A stretch of 42,341 nucleotides of DNA from assembly GCA_902799075.1 (NCBI GenBank), contig CADBYZ010000040.1, positions 1-42,341 on the forward strand, read 5' to 3'. Shown in pieces: positions 32,678 to 40,859 of the stretch. Positions within the stretch are counted from its first letter, which is position 1; each line of letters starts with the position of its first letter. A program made the translations under genes and the position numbers. A model generated the notes under the pieces. The model made no database searches. It was not told the DNA's origin and was given only the letters and a program-made list of their open reading frames with translations. Source of the DNA: Oscillospiraceae bacterium (GTDB lineage: Bacteria > Bacillota > Clostridia > Oscillospirales > Oscillospiraceae).

Positions 32678-34894
32678 TTAATCCAGGTACCTGGAAACAG
32701 CGTAGCCGCTATGGATGGCGGACTGGATTGTCTTCGGCTCATCGCAGCCGGCTGCATAGACCTCGAATCCAGCGGCTTTGATCTCGTCAAACAGTTCCAT
32801 GTTGGGAACCATATCCCAGCACTCGATCACAGTATCGCAGGGGATCACATGCTTTAAACCGGAGGCATTGAGCGTGATCGTGACGGAATCGTCGGTGACA
32901 CTATCAACCGTGGCATTATTCCAAACCTTCACGCCGTGCGCATAAAGGTGGGCACGCACATAGGTCTTTACCCAGGGGGATTGACCATCCGCGACGAACT
33001 CCGCGCCCTTTTCCTGCACGAGCTGGACGTTCTTGCCTTGGGCGATCAGATACTGGGCGAGGTCGGTCGCCTGCAGGGCAGCACCGAGAATGACAATGTT
33101 GTCCCCGAGCTTTGCACCCATAAAGCTATCCATGCCGATGACATTTGCGCCGTCAAAACGGCTCTCCCGCTTGCCACCGACCGCGACGATCACGGCATCG
33201 GGATTCTGCTCCTTGATGAAGTCCAGATCCACCGTAGTGCCGGTGACGACCTCAACGCCCTTGAGTTCCTGCTGGCGGATGAGATATTTTCTGAGATCTT
33301 CCAGTCTTTCATGCGGGCCCTTGATGGCGTTGGCAAAGAGCAGCATGCCGCCCATATAACCGTTCTTTTCGTAGAGCGTCACCTTATGGCCGCGCTCTGC
33401 CGCGATGCGGGCGGCCTCCATACCGGCGGGGCCGCCGCCGATGACCATGACCTTTTTCGGATTGGCAGCCGGGGTCAGGTCGTAGCCCTCGACAAAGCCG
33501 CCCTCCACATAGGCGTACTGGGTGGTTGCGTTGACACGGCACTTCTCGTTATCGCTCTTGAGTGCGGCCGGAGCTTTGTTGTGGCAGTGGAAGCAACGTG
33601 TGCAGGGGGCAACCTCATCGCGGCGTCCTTCCTTGAGCTTGTTGGGCAGCTCGGGATCGACCGTCAGGGGGCGGTTCATGAACAGAAGATCCAGATCTCC
33701 GTTTGCAATGGCGTTGTTCATCATATCCGGCGCGGTGCGCGGGTCCATGTAGCTTGCGCAGCCGACCGGAATATCCACTACCTTCTTGATCTCTCTGGCC
33801 ATGGGAATAAAGGCGCCTGCGCCGGAATGGGCACCGTCGTACAGACCCTGGAAATGCTTGGTGAAATCAAACTGCGTGCCATAGCCGGTAGTGCCGTTGG
33901 CGTGGTAGGCACAGAAATTGGTGTCGGTTGCCCAGCAGTTCGGCTCCATACCGATGGTGCCGACGCGCACCTGGATCAGATCGGCTCCGGCTTCCACCAA
34001 TGCCTTTGCCATGTTCTGTGCTTCTTCGATCAGGATATCGCCGTCGTTGTTGCCGAGTTCCTTATCATTTTCCTCCACGGCGTTCATGAGCACCAGGATG
34101 CCGAAATCGTCACCGCAGGCTTCACGAACGGATTTGACCATGCCCACGAAATAGCGCATACGGTTTTCCTCGTTCTGCGCGCCGTACTCATCTTCACGCT
34201 TGTTGCCGCGGCGGCTGCAATAGGCATTGAGCAGATCATTGGTAGCGCCCTTGAGCTCCACGCAGTCAAACCCGGCCTTTTTGAGACGGAGCGCCCGGTC
34301 GCCGTAGGCTTTGATCATGTTCTCGATGTCTTCAATGGAATCGTCGACGGGGTTGTTCTCCCCGACAGGAGAACCGATGCCGAACTGCACACCGATGTAA
34401 GCGCCGCCGGCATGGACGCGGTCAGCGACCTTCCTGACCTCAACGATGCCCTGCTCCTCCATTTCCGGCGCGATCGGCTTGCTCGGGTTCATGCCGAAGG
34501 GGTTGACGGTGCCGGACTCAAGCAGCACCAGCGCGGTTCCGCCGTCGGCGATGCGTCCGTAATAATCAATAGCATTCTGACTCATCTCTTTGGCGTCGCG
34601 CGGCAATGTGTCGGACCCGGCGGAGGACTTCACGATGCGATTGCGCAGGGTCATGGGGCCAACCTTGATCGGGGTAAAGATGGCAGAATAGTCCGTCGTA
34701 TAAGTGTCGTAGCTTTCGTCCTGCGGGTTCAGCTCTGTCCATGCCGGCACCGGTGCCTTGGCGGTATCCTTTGCCTCATCGGCAAAGGCGACACTCTCCT
34801 TCGCAGAGATCGCATTCAGCAGCCCGGAAGCCGCAAGCGTCGCGGCTCCGGCAATGCCGCCCTTCAAAAAATCTCTTCGTGTGATATTTCCCAT
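32678..34894 (-). CDS. Tat-exported Old Yellow Enzyme-like flavin reductase with Fe-S and FAD/NAD domains (738 aa)
   Basis: Tat signal: MGNITRRDFLKGG then a hydrophobic stretch to about residue 38. FMN-binding OYE barrel at about 65-425; a [4Fe-4S] site C431, C434, C437, C452 (CTRCFHC, then KC); and an FAD/NAD domain from about 480 with VMVIGGGPAGMEAA. This is the architecture of 2-enoate and 2,4-dienoyl-CoA reductases and of BaiCD-type bile acid enzymes, which are usually cytoplasmic. Odd: the HGAH pair that binds the substrate carbonyl in this family is KGAT (K215-T218) here, although the surrounding NKREDEYG and NEENR blocks are conserved. ATG 34894 has AAAGGAG upstream. It lies downstream of an FMN_bind flavoprotein in the same direction; both probably act outside the membrane on an organic electron acceptor. 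Confidence 0.9.
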   Translation of the reverse strand: MGNITRRDFLKGGIAGAATLAASGLLNAISAKESVAFADEAKDTAKAPVPAWTELNPQDESYDTYTTDYSAIFTPIKVGPMTLRNRIVKSSAGSDTLPRDAKEMSQNAIDYYGRIADGGTALVLLESGTVNPFGMNPSKPIAPEMEEQGIVEVRKVADRVHAGGAYIGVQFGIGSPVGENNPVDDSIEDIENMIKAYGDRALRLKKAGFDCVELKGATNDLLNAYCSRRGNKREDEYGAQNEENRMRYFVGMVKSVREACGDDFGILVLMNAVEENDKELGNNDGDILIEEAQNMAKALVEAGADLIQVRVGTIGMEPNCWATDTNFCAYHANGTTGYGTQFDFTKHFQGLYDGAHSGAGAFIPMAREIKKVVDIPVGCASYMDPRTAPDMMNNAIANGDLDLLFMNRPLTVDPELPNKLKEGRRDEVAPCTRCFHCHNKAPAALKSDNEKCRVNATTQYAYVEGGFVEGYDLTPAANPKKVMVIGGGPAGMEAARIAAERGHKVTLYEKNGYMGGMLLFANAIKGPHERLEDLRKYLIRQQELKGVEVVTGTTVDLDFIKEQNPDAVIVAVGGKRESRFDGANVIGMDSFMGAKLGDNIVILGAALQATDLAQYLIAQGKNVQLVQEKGAEFVADGQSPWVKTYVRAHLYAHGVKVWNNATVDSVTDDSVTITLNASGLKHVIPCDTVIECWDMVPNMELFDEIKAAGFEVYAAGCDEPKTIQSAIHSGYAVSRYLD

Positions 34895-34934
34895 GTTTTG
34901 CTCCTTTCGTCATTTGAGTCCTTATGAAATCTTG

Positions 34935-34978
34935 AAAAGCGCACGGAAAGAAATTGCTGTTCATTTCCGTGCGCTTTT
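34935..34978 (-). terminator. Hairpin between the two flavoenzyme genes
   Basis: A 15-bp perfect inverted repeat (AAAAGCGCACGGAAA 34935-34949 with 34964-34978); on the minus strand the stem ends in TTTT followed by CAAG. It may end most transcripts after the first gene, leaving less of the OYE gene, or protect mRNA ends. No separate promoter for the OYE gene is evident in the 40 bases after it. Confidence 0.65.
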
Positions 34979-35016
34979 GACAGTTTAATGCGTTTCCGCC
35001 ACAGCGGATATGAAAA

Positions 35017-36876
35017 TCACAGCTTTGCCACGTACTCACCGGTCACATAACCGCCGGTGACACAGCGGCCAAGGGACATGCCCATGGTGAAAAGGCTGTA
35101 GTCGATGCCGCCGTAGAAGGGACCGGAGCAGTTTCCGGCAGCGAACAGACCGTCAATCAGAGTACCGTCGGCTGCCTTCACCTGACCGTTTGCGTCCGTG
35201 ACCAGACCGCCGAGCAGCGCGGAGACCTGGAAATAGCGCTTCGTGCCATAGAAAGGCGCGGTGTCCACAGGCTTCATGTACTTGGCAGGCTTGCCGAAAT
35301 CTTCGTCAAAACCGGCTTTGCACAGCTCGTTATAGCGCTTGACAGTAGCGATGGTGGTCTCAACAGGCAGGCCCATCTTTTCGCACAGCTCCTCCAGTGT
35401 GTCCGCTACGAGGACATTGCCGTTGTCAATGAACTTCTTGATCTGTTCGGGGCTTGCGTTGCCGACAGTGGAGCGATCCGGATCGCCGCCCCAGCCGACC
35501 ACCTGATCGTGGTAGTTGGCGTCAAAGATCGTGTTCCAGCAGCCGTTGGGCTCATAGGCAACACAGGTGTTGCGCTGACCGTAGGGCACATCCTCAGCCA
35601 CAAAGCGCTCACCGTTGTCGTTGACAGCCAGCAGTGGTTCCTCGCGCATAACGCTGGTGGCCTTGGCATGGATCATCTTGGTGTGGGTGATGGGTTCCAG
35701 CTCCGCACCGATCAGCATACCCATGAGCTGACCGTCGCCGGTTTTGGCAAACTGCTTTTTCTCAAACAGCGCCGCATCCGGGCAATAGCGTGCGACCATA
35801 GCGGCATTGTTCTGATAGTCGCCGGTGGCGAGAATGACACCTTTATTGGCGCGGAAGCAGATGTGAGAACCGTTCTTGGTGCGGCCTATGACGCCGCTTA
35901 CCTTGCCGCCGTCGGCAACAAGTTGAACGGCGGGAGTTTCATAGTAGAAGTCGATGCCGAGCTTCTCAGCATATTCCGCCAGTGCGGTGGTGGGCTCAAG
36001 CATGCTTCCGGGGAAGAGCGTGCCGCGCAGGTAGCAGTTGCCCTCCTCATACTGATGGTCAAGGGTCTCCTTCTCCATCATGTTCTCGAAGCCGATCTCA
36101 TTAAGGTGATTGAGATACCAGTCCACCGCCTCGCCGGAACGCTGTACATACACGCGATTGAGGGCCAGATCCGTGCGGTAGTCGTATGTTGCGTGCAGCT
36201 CATGCAGGAAAGCAGACATGCCGGCGGGCGTGCTCTTTTCCGGGATGACTGCCGCACAGCACATGCCCTGGGCGACAGCGGCGCCACTCTTTTGCAGCAC
36301 GCAGACGGAAGCGCCCTCTTCAAAGGCTTTGATTGCGGCAGGCAGACCAGTGGTTCCGGCGCCGACAACAACCACGTCATAGGTCTTCTCATCGTCGAAG
36401 GTAGTGATCGGATCTTTCTCAACTGTGGACTCTGCCAGCAGTGCGTCGATGGAATCGCCGGTCACGGCTGCTTCTTCCTTTTCCTCAGCCTCAAGTCCGA
36501 GGGCCTGCCTGATGCAGTTTGCAGCAGCTTCCTTGACGCCGTTGGAGGTCATCGTTGCGCCAGTGACACCATCGATGTCGGCAGACTGTTTTTCCAAAAG
36601 CTGTGCGCGAAGTGTTTCACCGTGGATGCCGCCGATTTCCGGGGTCTCGGCAGATACATCCACCTGTACATCCGTGATTTTGGTTTCATCAAAGGTCATG
36701 GTGACAATGACCTTTTCCTTGCCCGGCGCTTCAGCGCTGTAGGTACCGGGAATATAGAGCTTTTCGCCCTCGTCGGCGTAGGCGGTCAGCGTGGACGGAA
36801 GCGCGCTCAGCACAGCAGCGGCAGCCGTACCCTTGACAGCCAGCTTCAGGAACTCTTTACGATTCATTTCTTTCAT
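35017..36876 (-). CDS. Exported FMN_bind / FAD fumarate-reductase-like flavoprotein (619 aa)
   Basis: An N-terminal export signal with a Tat-like RK variant (MNRKEFLKLAVKG) and hydrophobic core to about residue 34. An FMN_bind domain at about 42-125 holds the flavinylation motif DGVTGATMT (T108 would carry covalent FMN added by an ApbE-type enzyme). A linker is followed by a flavocytochrome-c/fumarate-reductase-type FAD domain from about 166 (YDVVVVGAGTTGLPAAIKAF) to the end (GLFAAGNCSGPFYGGIDYSL). Such proteins take electrons from the membrane and reduce extracellular organic acceptors; the acceptor here is unknown. ATG 36876 is 6 bases after GGAGGG; an ATG three codons later is possible. 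Divergent from the LysR gene. No ApbE, NQR/RNF or cytochrome partner is in the window. Confidence 0.9.
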   Translation of the reverse strand: MKEMNRKEFLKLAVKGTAAAAVLSALPSTLTAYADEGEKLYIPGTYSAEAPGKEKVIVTMTFDETKITDVQVDVSAETPEIGGIHGETLRAQLLEKQSADIDGVTGATMTSNGVKEAAANCIRQALGLEAEEKEEAAVTGDSIDALLAESTVEKDPITTFDDEKTYDVVVVGAGTTGLPAAIKAFEEGASVCVLQKSGAAVAQGMCCAAVIPEKSTPAGMSAFLHELHATYDYRTDLALNRVYVQRSGEAVDWYLNHLNEIGFENMMEKETLDHQYEEGNCYLRGTLFPGSMLEPTTALAEYAEKLGIDFYYETPAVQLVADGGKVSGVIGRTKNGSHICFRANKGVILATGDYQNNAAMVARYCPDAALFEKKQFAKTGDGQLMGMLIGAELEPITHTKMIHAKATSVMREEPLLAVNDNGERFVAEDVPYGQRNTCVAYEPNGCWNTIFDANYHDQVVGWGGDPDRSTVGNASPEQIKKFIDNGNVLVADTLEELCEKMGLPVETTIATVKRYNELCKAGFDEDFGKPAKYMKPVDTAPFYGTKRYFQVSALLGGLVTDANGQVKAADGTLIDGLFAAGNCSGPFYGGIDYSLFTMGMSLGRCVTGGYVTGEYVAKL

Positions 36877-37012
36877 TGATGTCCCTCCGTATATTCGTTT
36901 TGGGGTAATTCAAATCGGCGTGTTCTGTTTTGATTATAACAAAAGAACTTTACAATGGTATTTCGATTGTGATATCCTTGTAATAAGTAAAAGCTTAATT
37001 GAAGGTGATCCT
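36877..37012. promoter_or_regulatory. Divergent control region between the flavoprotein and LysR genes
   Basis: On the minus strand TATAAT (36933-36938) has no good -35 at 16-18 bp, as expected for a promoter needing an activator. On the plus strand TTTACA (36949-36954) with an 18-bp spacer to TATCCT is a weak candidate for lysR. An inverted repeat CAAT-N9-ATTG (36953-36969) lies between them. A+T-rich compared with the rest of the window. Confidence 0.5.
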
Positions 37013-37924
37013 GTGAAATTACATGATCTTGAAGTTTTCTGTGCTGTCGCCGAAGAGGAAAGTTTTGTCAATGCGGCGCATCGGTTGTTTGTTTCTCAAT
37101 CTGCCGTGACGCAGCATATCAAGAAAATCGAGACAGAACTGGGTTTCCCCTTGCTGATCCGCAATAAGCATTTTGTCAAGATTACCGCGCAGGGAGAAAT
37201 TTTTCATCGTGCGGCAAAGGACATCCTTCTGCGTTATCGACAGGCGTTGGATGATTGTGCCCGCGAGAAAGGGGCTGAGCATATCCTGCGCCTATCCTAT
37301 GTGGGACCAAGTGGTGCACCATATCTAACGGATATCCTGAAACAATTTCATTTATTCTACCCGGAGTGTGAGATCGTGACAAGACGCCTTCGCCCGGATC
37401 AGGTGAGCTCTTCATTAGAACAGGATGAAACAAATCTTGTTTTTACACCCTATGATCTGATTACCGAAAGCTTTCAACTTTTCTTCTATCCGCTTTATGT
37501 GGATCAGCATTACTGCGTAATGGCAGAAGGCAATCCGCTTTCGACGATGAAAGAGCTTCAATGTGAGGACCTTGCCGAAAAGCATGTTTTCCTTCCGTCA
37601 AAGGCATTTCGCCCGGCACACATGCAGACCTTCGTTCAAATACTGAACAAAAAAGAACTGCACTGCAAGACGGAAGAAGGATATAATATTGACAATACAC
37701 TGATACAACTGCTGTCACATGGCGATGCAATTGCTGTCATGCCAGGCTTCTCGATTCCACAGCACCCGCAGTTATGTGCCGTACCGCTCATGGACGGAAT
37801 CTGCATCCGTGTGGGGCTGGCCTACCGTCATCCGATGACCCGCATGGAAGAGGCATTTGCGGTGCTCGCGCGAGAGCTGCCTTTTTCTGACATCCAGCCG
37901 AGAGTGTATAGAAACTCCTGTTGA
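37013..37924 (+). CDS. LysR-family transcriptional regulator
   Basis: 303 aa, typical length. N-terminal winged HTH (about 1-65: LHDLEVFCAVAEEESFVNAA, LFVSQSAVTQHIKKIETELG) and a type 2 periplasmic-binding-like effector domain (about 90-290). GTG 37013 is used, with GAAGGTGAT 5-6 bases upstream; the HTH begins right there, and the longer upstream frame covers only promoter DNA. Divergent from the exported flavoproteins, so it most likely activates them in response to their substrate. Base composition is clearly less G+C-rich than the left part of the window, suggesting transfer. Confidence 0.92.
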   Translation: MKLHDLEVFCAVAEEESFVNAAHRLFVSQSAVTQHIKKIETELGFPLLIRNKHFVKITAQGEIFHRAAKDILLRYRQALDDCAREKGAEHILRLSYVGPSGAPYLTDILKQFHLFYPECEIVTRRLRPDQVSSSLEQDETNLVFTPYDLITESFQLFFYPLYVDQHYCVMAEGNPLSTMKELQCEDLAEKHVFLPSKAFRPAHMQTFVQILNKKELHCKTEEGYNIDNTLIQLLSHGDAIAVMPGFSIPQHPQLCAVPLMDGICIRVGLAYRHPMTRMEEAFAVLARELPFSDIQPRVYRNSC

Positions 37925-37963
37925 TTTATGGAATACTGAAAGAGGGAACAGTTTAAAGCCTGA

Positions 37964-38083
37964 ATGAATGCCCAGCGGGAGGTCAACGTGCTGACAGATT
38001 GCGAGACTTTCTGCTATGCCTTCAAGCTCGGAGCCAAGATCATGTTTGACGTGCTGACCGAGGGAGAAATGAAAGAAATCTGA
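37964..38083 (+). pseudogene. C-terminal fragment of a small protein (DUF6809-like), copy 2
   Basis: 39 codons from an ATG at 37964: MNAQREV, then VLTDCETFCYAFKLGAKIMF and VLTEGEMKEI, the same end as the fragment at 32520-32615. The region 37988-38087 is the second half of the direct repeat (about 90% identical by eye). No good ribosome binding site. Confidence 0.55.
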
Positions 38084-38087
38084 GTCA

Positions 38088-38377
38088 CCTTCTAACCCGA
38101 ACAGGGAATATAAAATCATACCCCTTACCGATCAGACGCTCGGAAGTCGTTGATACATGCGGCTTTCCGAGCGCCTAAATGCGTATAATACGAGCATACG
38201 CGCTGGCACGGGAACAGGAACAGGCGCTTCGCTTGAAACACAGTTTTATGCGCAGCGTTTTTCCCCAACCAAAGTCGGTGAATGAATTGTCCAGCGTTTT
38301 GACTTTTCGTCCAAAATTCATTAAAATTGGACATAAGAAGACTCAACTGGACGAAAGGAAGCTCCCATGAGAGATGT
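38088..38377. other. Non-coding or degenerate stretch
   Basis: No supported gene. Holds the inverted repeat CGCTCGGAAGTC.../...TTTCCGAGCG at about 38138-38173 and one copy of the 13-base repeat GCCTAAATGCGTA (38173-38185; second copy 39169-39181). A 63-codon open frame at 38179-38370 has no ribosome binding site and no recognised similarity. Confidence 0.4.
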
Positions 38378-38482
38378 ATAGGACGCAGAACCTGCTATAT
38401 CCGTGCGGACAGCATAGAAGAATGGTATATCAAAAACGCCTGTCGCGGCAACGATCACTTGTTGTTGGGGCAGGCGTTTTAG
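38378..38482 (+). pseudogene. Excisionase/HTH fragment
   Basis: Reads IGRRTCYIRADSIEEWYIKN and then CRGNDHLLLGQAF with a TAG at 38480-38482. The IGRRTxxIRADSIEEW block matches the second half of MerR-like excisionases (HTH_17) of Tn916-type elements. The N-terminal helix-turn-helix is missing. A hairpin (AAAACGCCTG 38433-38442 with 38471-38480) overlaps its end. Confidence 0.6.
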
Positions 38483-38707
38483 CTGATCGCCCGGTATAGG
38501 GCAAATCAGACGATGGAGAACAGCGGAATGTACCAATGACCGCTTTGAATGCTGCCAAACGCGTCAGAACAAAATGCCGATAAATAGGTTTTGTATTCAC
38601 TCTATTTTGGCAAACTGCAGCGACATTTTCAATGAAATAATTACGGATTTTGCGGCAGAATTTGCCCTCTCGCGGGAGACCCGTGCAGCACTATCATTCT
38701 GCTTGTC

Positions 38708-39049
38708 TTACTTTTCAGGTTCAGACCGGATTTCCCAATATCCGAAACGTTTGCCGCCTTTGCGTTCGACACGACCAGCCTCTTTTAGCTTGTCCATGAA
38801 GCGTTGAACTGTTTTATAAGACACATCCAATTGGTCAGCAATCTGTGACATTGCTCGTGTTTCCAGATCATTTTCTTTTTGGACATCCTTTTGGTCACCC
38901 TGTCCGTTTGGCGCTTTGGATTCATCTACCAAGGCGCTTTGCAGCGCGGCGAAACGGACACGCAGGCTGTTTCCCCGCAGCTCATACGTCGGTTGTTCTG
39001 CCCCAAGCTCTTTACAGGCGCTGCAAATCAATAGAATACTTGATTCCAA
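38708..39049 (-). pseudogene. C-terminal fragment of an ATP-binding (AlbA_2-type) transcriptional regulator
   Basis: Homology begins near CKELGAEQPTYELRG, typical of the end of the ATP-binding domain of these regulators, followed by a winged-helix end (MSQIADQLDVSYKTVQRFMD). The N-terminal AlbA_2 and ATPase parts are absent and there is no credible start, so this is a remnant. Stop at 38708-38710. Confidence 0.6.
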
Positions 39050-39215
39050 ATGCGATCATGACCTCGCCGATCCCACCGTACTTTCGTTCTCCGCGCGGCA
39101 CCTGGGTGGGATTACTGTGCTGTGCGCTTTCAAGATAGACAATATAAACAAAAGTTTTATTCCCGGATGCCTAAATGCGTAGGATGGAATTTGCGCCTCC
39201 AACGCAGACTTGCAT

Positions 39216-39237
39216 GGTACTTGTACGGTACTTGTAC
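39216..39237 (+). repeat. Tandem repeat of 11 bp, two copies
   Basis: GGTACTTGTAC twice in a row, followed by GGTCACC; each unit contains the palindrome GTACTTGTAC. It lies about 80 bases upstream of the IS66 fragment. Confidence 0.6.
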
Positions 39238-39315
39238 GGTCACCGGTCAAGTATAAAAGGCCCGAACCCATTGAAAACACTGTACTTTTTGCTTCTTTCG
39301 TGGTATACTTGAGGC

Positions 39316-39473
39316 ATGGAAAACAAGATCGCTTTAGAGGCAAACAACATGGAAATGGTGAGCATTTCCCGTGCGGAATACGAAGATCTGAAGGCACAAA
39401 CCAGTGGCTTCTTGAGCAGCTGCGCGTACTGAAAAGGCTGTCAGCGGATAATAATCGAGGACTGAACAGATGA
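39316..39473 (+). pseudogene. IS66 transposase (TnpC), N-terminal fragment
   Basis: Starts MENKIALEANNMEMVSISRA then EYEDLKAQ, stops at 39430-39432; about base 39400 the homology continues in another frame as NQWLLEQLRVLKR, the IS66 TnpC N-terminal pattern (SRAEYEELK ... WLLEQLRLAK). Everything after about 45 codons is missing. It ends where the phosphotriesterase-like gene starts and may supply its upstream region. Confidence 0.65.
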
Positions 39474-40333
39474 GTTATCAGGACGGATTGACCTTAATGC
39501 ATGAACATATGACGATCGATCTGACACCGGGGGATCTTGGCACGGACTCCTTTGACGAGCTGGCTTCTGACCTCCGGCTGATCTATGACCACGGTGTCCG
39601 AAATATCGTCGATCTGACCAACCAGACAATGGGCAGAGCCCCGGAATATGTCAGACGTCTCAGCGAAGAGACCGGTATCAATATATTCCTCTCTACCGGT
39701 ACTTATCTGGAGACCTTCTCCGGTACGTATATCTCAGAAAAATCTGTGGATGAAATTGCAAAGGATGCCGTTCGGGATCTGACGGAAGGCATCGATAATA
39801 CGGGAATCAAAGCGGATGTGATCGGAGAAATCGCCTGGTCAGCCCCTGAAGAGGGGCTTTTGGAAAAAAAGGCCTGGGAAGCCTATTGTATTGCGGCAAA
39901 AAAGACCGGCGCCCTTGTTTCCACCCACGCGAGCAGAGGGGATCAGCTGTATCCCCAGGTCAAATATCTGCTCGAAAACGGAGTCAAACCGGAAAGGATC
40001 GTGATCGGGCATATCGAATTCTACCCGGAAGAGGATTCCCTGATAAAAATCCTGGAAAGCGGCGTCACGATCGGGCTTGACATGATCGGCAAGGGCGGCT
40101 CAAGGGATGATTACCGCGCTGATTTTGTCAAGAAGATCCGGGATATGGGAAGGCTTTCACAGCTGACGCTGTCGCTTGACATCTGCAGAAAGGAACAGCT
40201 GCGAACGAATGGCGGCTATGGATATATCCACCTCTTTGAAACCTTCATCCCCATGTTGAAGAAGCGGGGAATCACGGACGATGATCTTGAGATCATGCTG
40301 AATAACAATCCCAGGCGGTTGCTGAAGCCTTAG
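39470..40333 (+). CDS. Phosphotriesterase-family metal-dependent hydrolase
   Basis: 287 aa, TIM barrel of the PTE/PLL amidohydrolase group (lactonase or esterase). Metal ligands visible: H11 and H13 in LMHEHM, the Glu of VIGEIAW at the bridging (Lys/Glu) position, the His of VSTHASRG, the His of VIGHIEFYPEED and the Asp of LSLDIC. The N-terminus starts close to the HxH motif, about 15-20 residues shorter than many relatives; a truncated N-terminal strand is possible because an IS66 remnant abuts it. ATG 39470 has GAGGA about 8 bases upstream. No clear operon partner; substrate unknown. Confidence 0.82.
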   Translation: MSYQDGLTLMHEHMTIDLTPGDLGTDSFDELASDLRLIYDHGVRNIVDLTNQTMGRAPEYVRRLSEETGINIFLSTGTYLETFSGTYISEKSVDEIAKDAVRDLTEGIDNTGIKADVIGEIAWSAPEEGLLEKKAWEAYCIAAKKTGALVSTHASRGDQLYPQVKYLLENGVKPERIVIGHIEFYPEEDSLIKILESGVTIGLDMIGKGGSRDDYRADFVKKIRDMGRLSQLTLSLDICRKEQLRTNGGYGYIHLFETFIPMLKKRGITDDDLEIMLNNNPRRLLKP

Positions 40334-40442
40334 ATCGAGTTTCCAATTATAAAATGAAACAGTACAGAGCTTTTTAAGCTTTTCAGTCGGATCATGTTTT
40401 CTGGAGTACTTGGGCAGATAGTCAAATCTGGCTGACGAGCTC
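40334..40442. other. Unassigned intergenic stretch
   Basis: No supported gene. The minus strand stays open through here (SSARFDYLPKYSRKHDPTEK) and ends in a coding-like segment I cannot assign; it may be another gene fragment. It joins the hydrogenase remnant at about 40443. Confidence 0.3.
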
Positions 40443-40690
40443 ATGTACTTATACTTTGACTTCATCGAGGTCATGGCCTTCCCCAACGGCTGCATCGGCT
40501 GCGGCGGTCAGCCCCCGCCTCGAACGCGCGCAAACGTGAGCGCATGGACGCCATCTTCAAGGCGGACGAAGCCTGCGAACTCAAGATCCCACAGCAGAAC
40601 CCGGCTCTCGGCTATGTCTACGACGAGCTGTTGAAGGGCCGCGCACATGAGCTGCTGCATATCCATTATCCCCTGCACGGTCAGCACTGA
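40443..40690 (+). pseudogene. [FeFe]-hydrogenase C-terminal fragment, frameshifted
   Basis: Frame 1 from 40443: FIEVMAFPNGCIGCGGQP, matching the last cluster motif (EVMACPGGCxxGGGQP) of [FeFe]-hydrogenases. The first Cys is replaced by Phe and the GGGQP by CGGQP. Near 40515 the reading continues in another frame: NARKRERMDAIFKADEA and QQNPALGYVYDELLKG, then HELLHIHY to TGA 40688-40690, the iron-hydrogenase small-subunit-like tail. The large N-terminal part is absent. A dead remnant, not functional. Confidence 0.75.
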
Positions 40691-40718
40691 GCGTCAGGAG
40701 CTTTCCCCTTGTTTTGAC

Positions 40719-40758
40719 AAAGGGCGCTGTCTCACAACTGTGAAGACAGCGCCCTTTT
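40719..40758. terminator. Terminator hairpin after the hydrogenase remnant / before MATE 3' end
   Basis: AAAGGGCGCTGTCT (40719-40732) pairs with AGACAGCGCCCTTT (40744-40757), followed by T and ATC. A+T runs on both sides allow either direction. Confidence 0.75.
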
Positions 40759-40859
40759 ATCAAACAAGCAGCCCAATGGGACGGGCGAACAATGGTGGAA
40801 GAAAATTAGTTTACATAACATAACGGCAGATCAGGTCAAGCTGTATGCCGCTTTTTCTA

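Noticed and set aside
32936-34927. 663-codon plus-strand open frame opposite the OYE-like gene
   Set aside because: Antisense shadow; the minus strand shows a Tat signal, FMN, Fe-S and FAD motifs.
36940-36990. Classical LysR T-N11-A operator
   Set aside because: Several A+T-rich inverted repeats are present (for example CAAT-N9-ATTG), but none fits T-N11-A with good symmetry, so no specific site is called.
38179-38370. 63-codon plus-strand open frame
   Set aside because: No ribosome binding site, no recognised similarity, and it lies among element debris.
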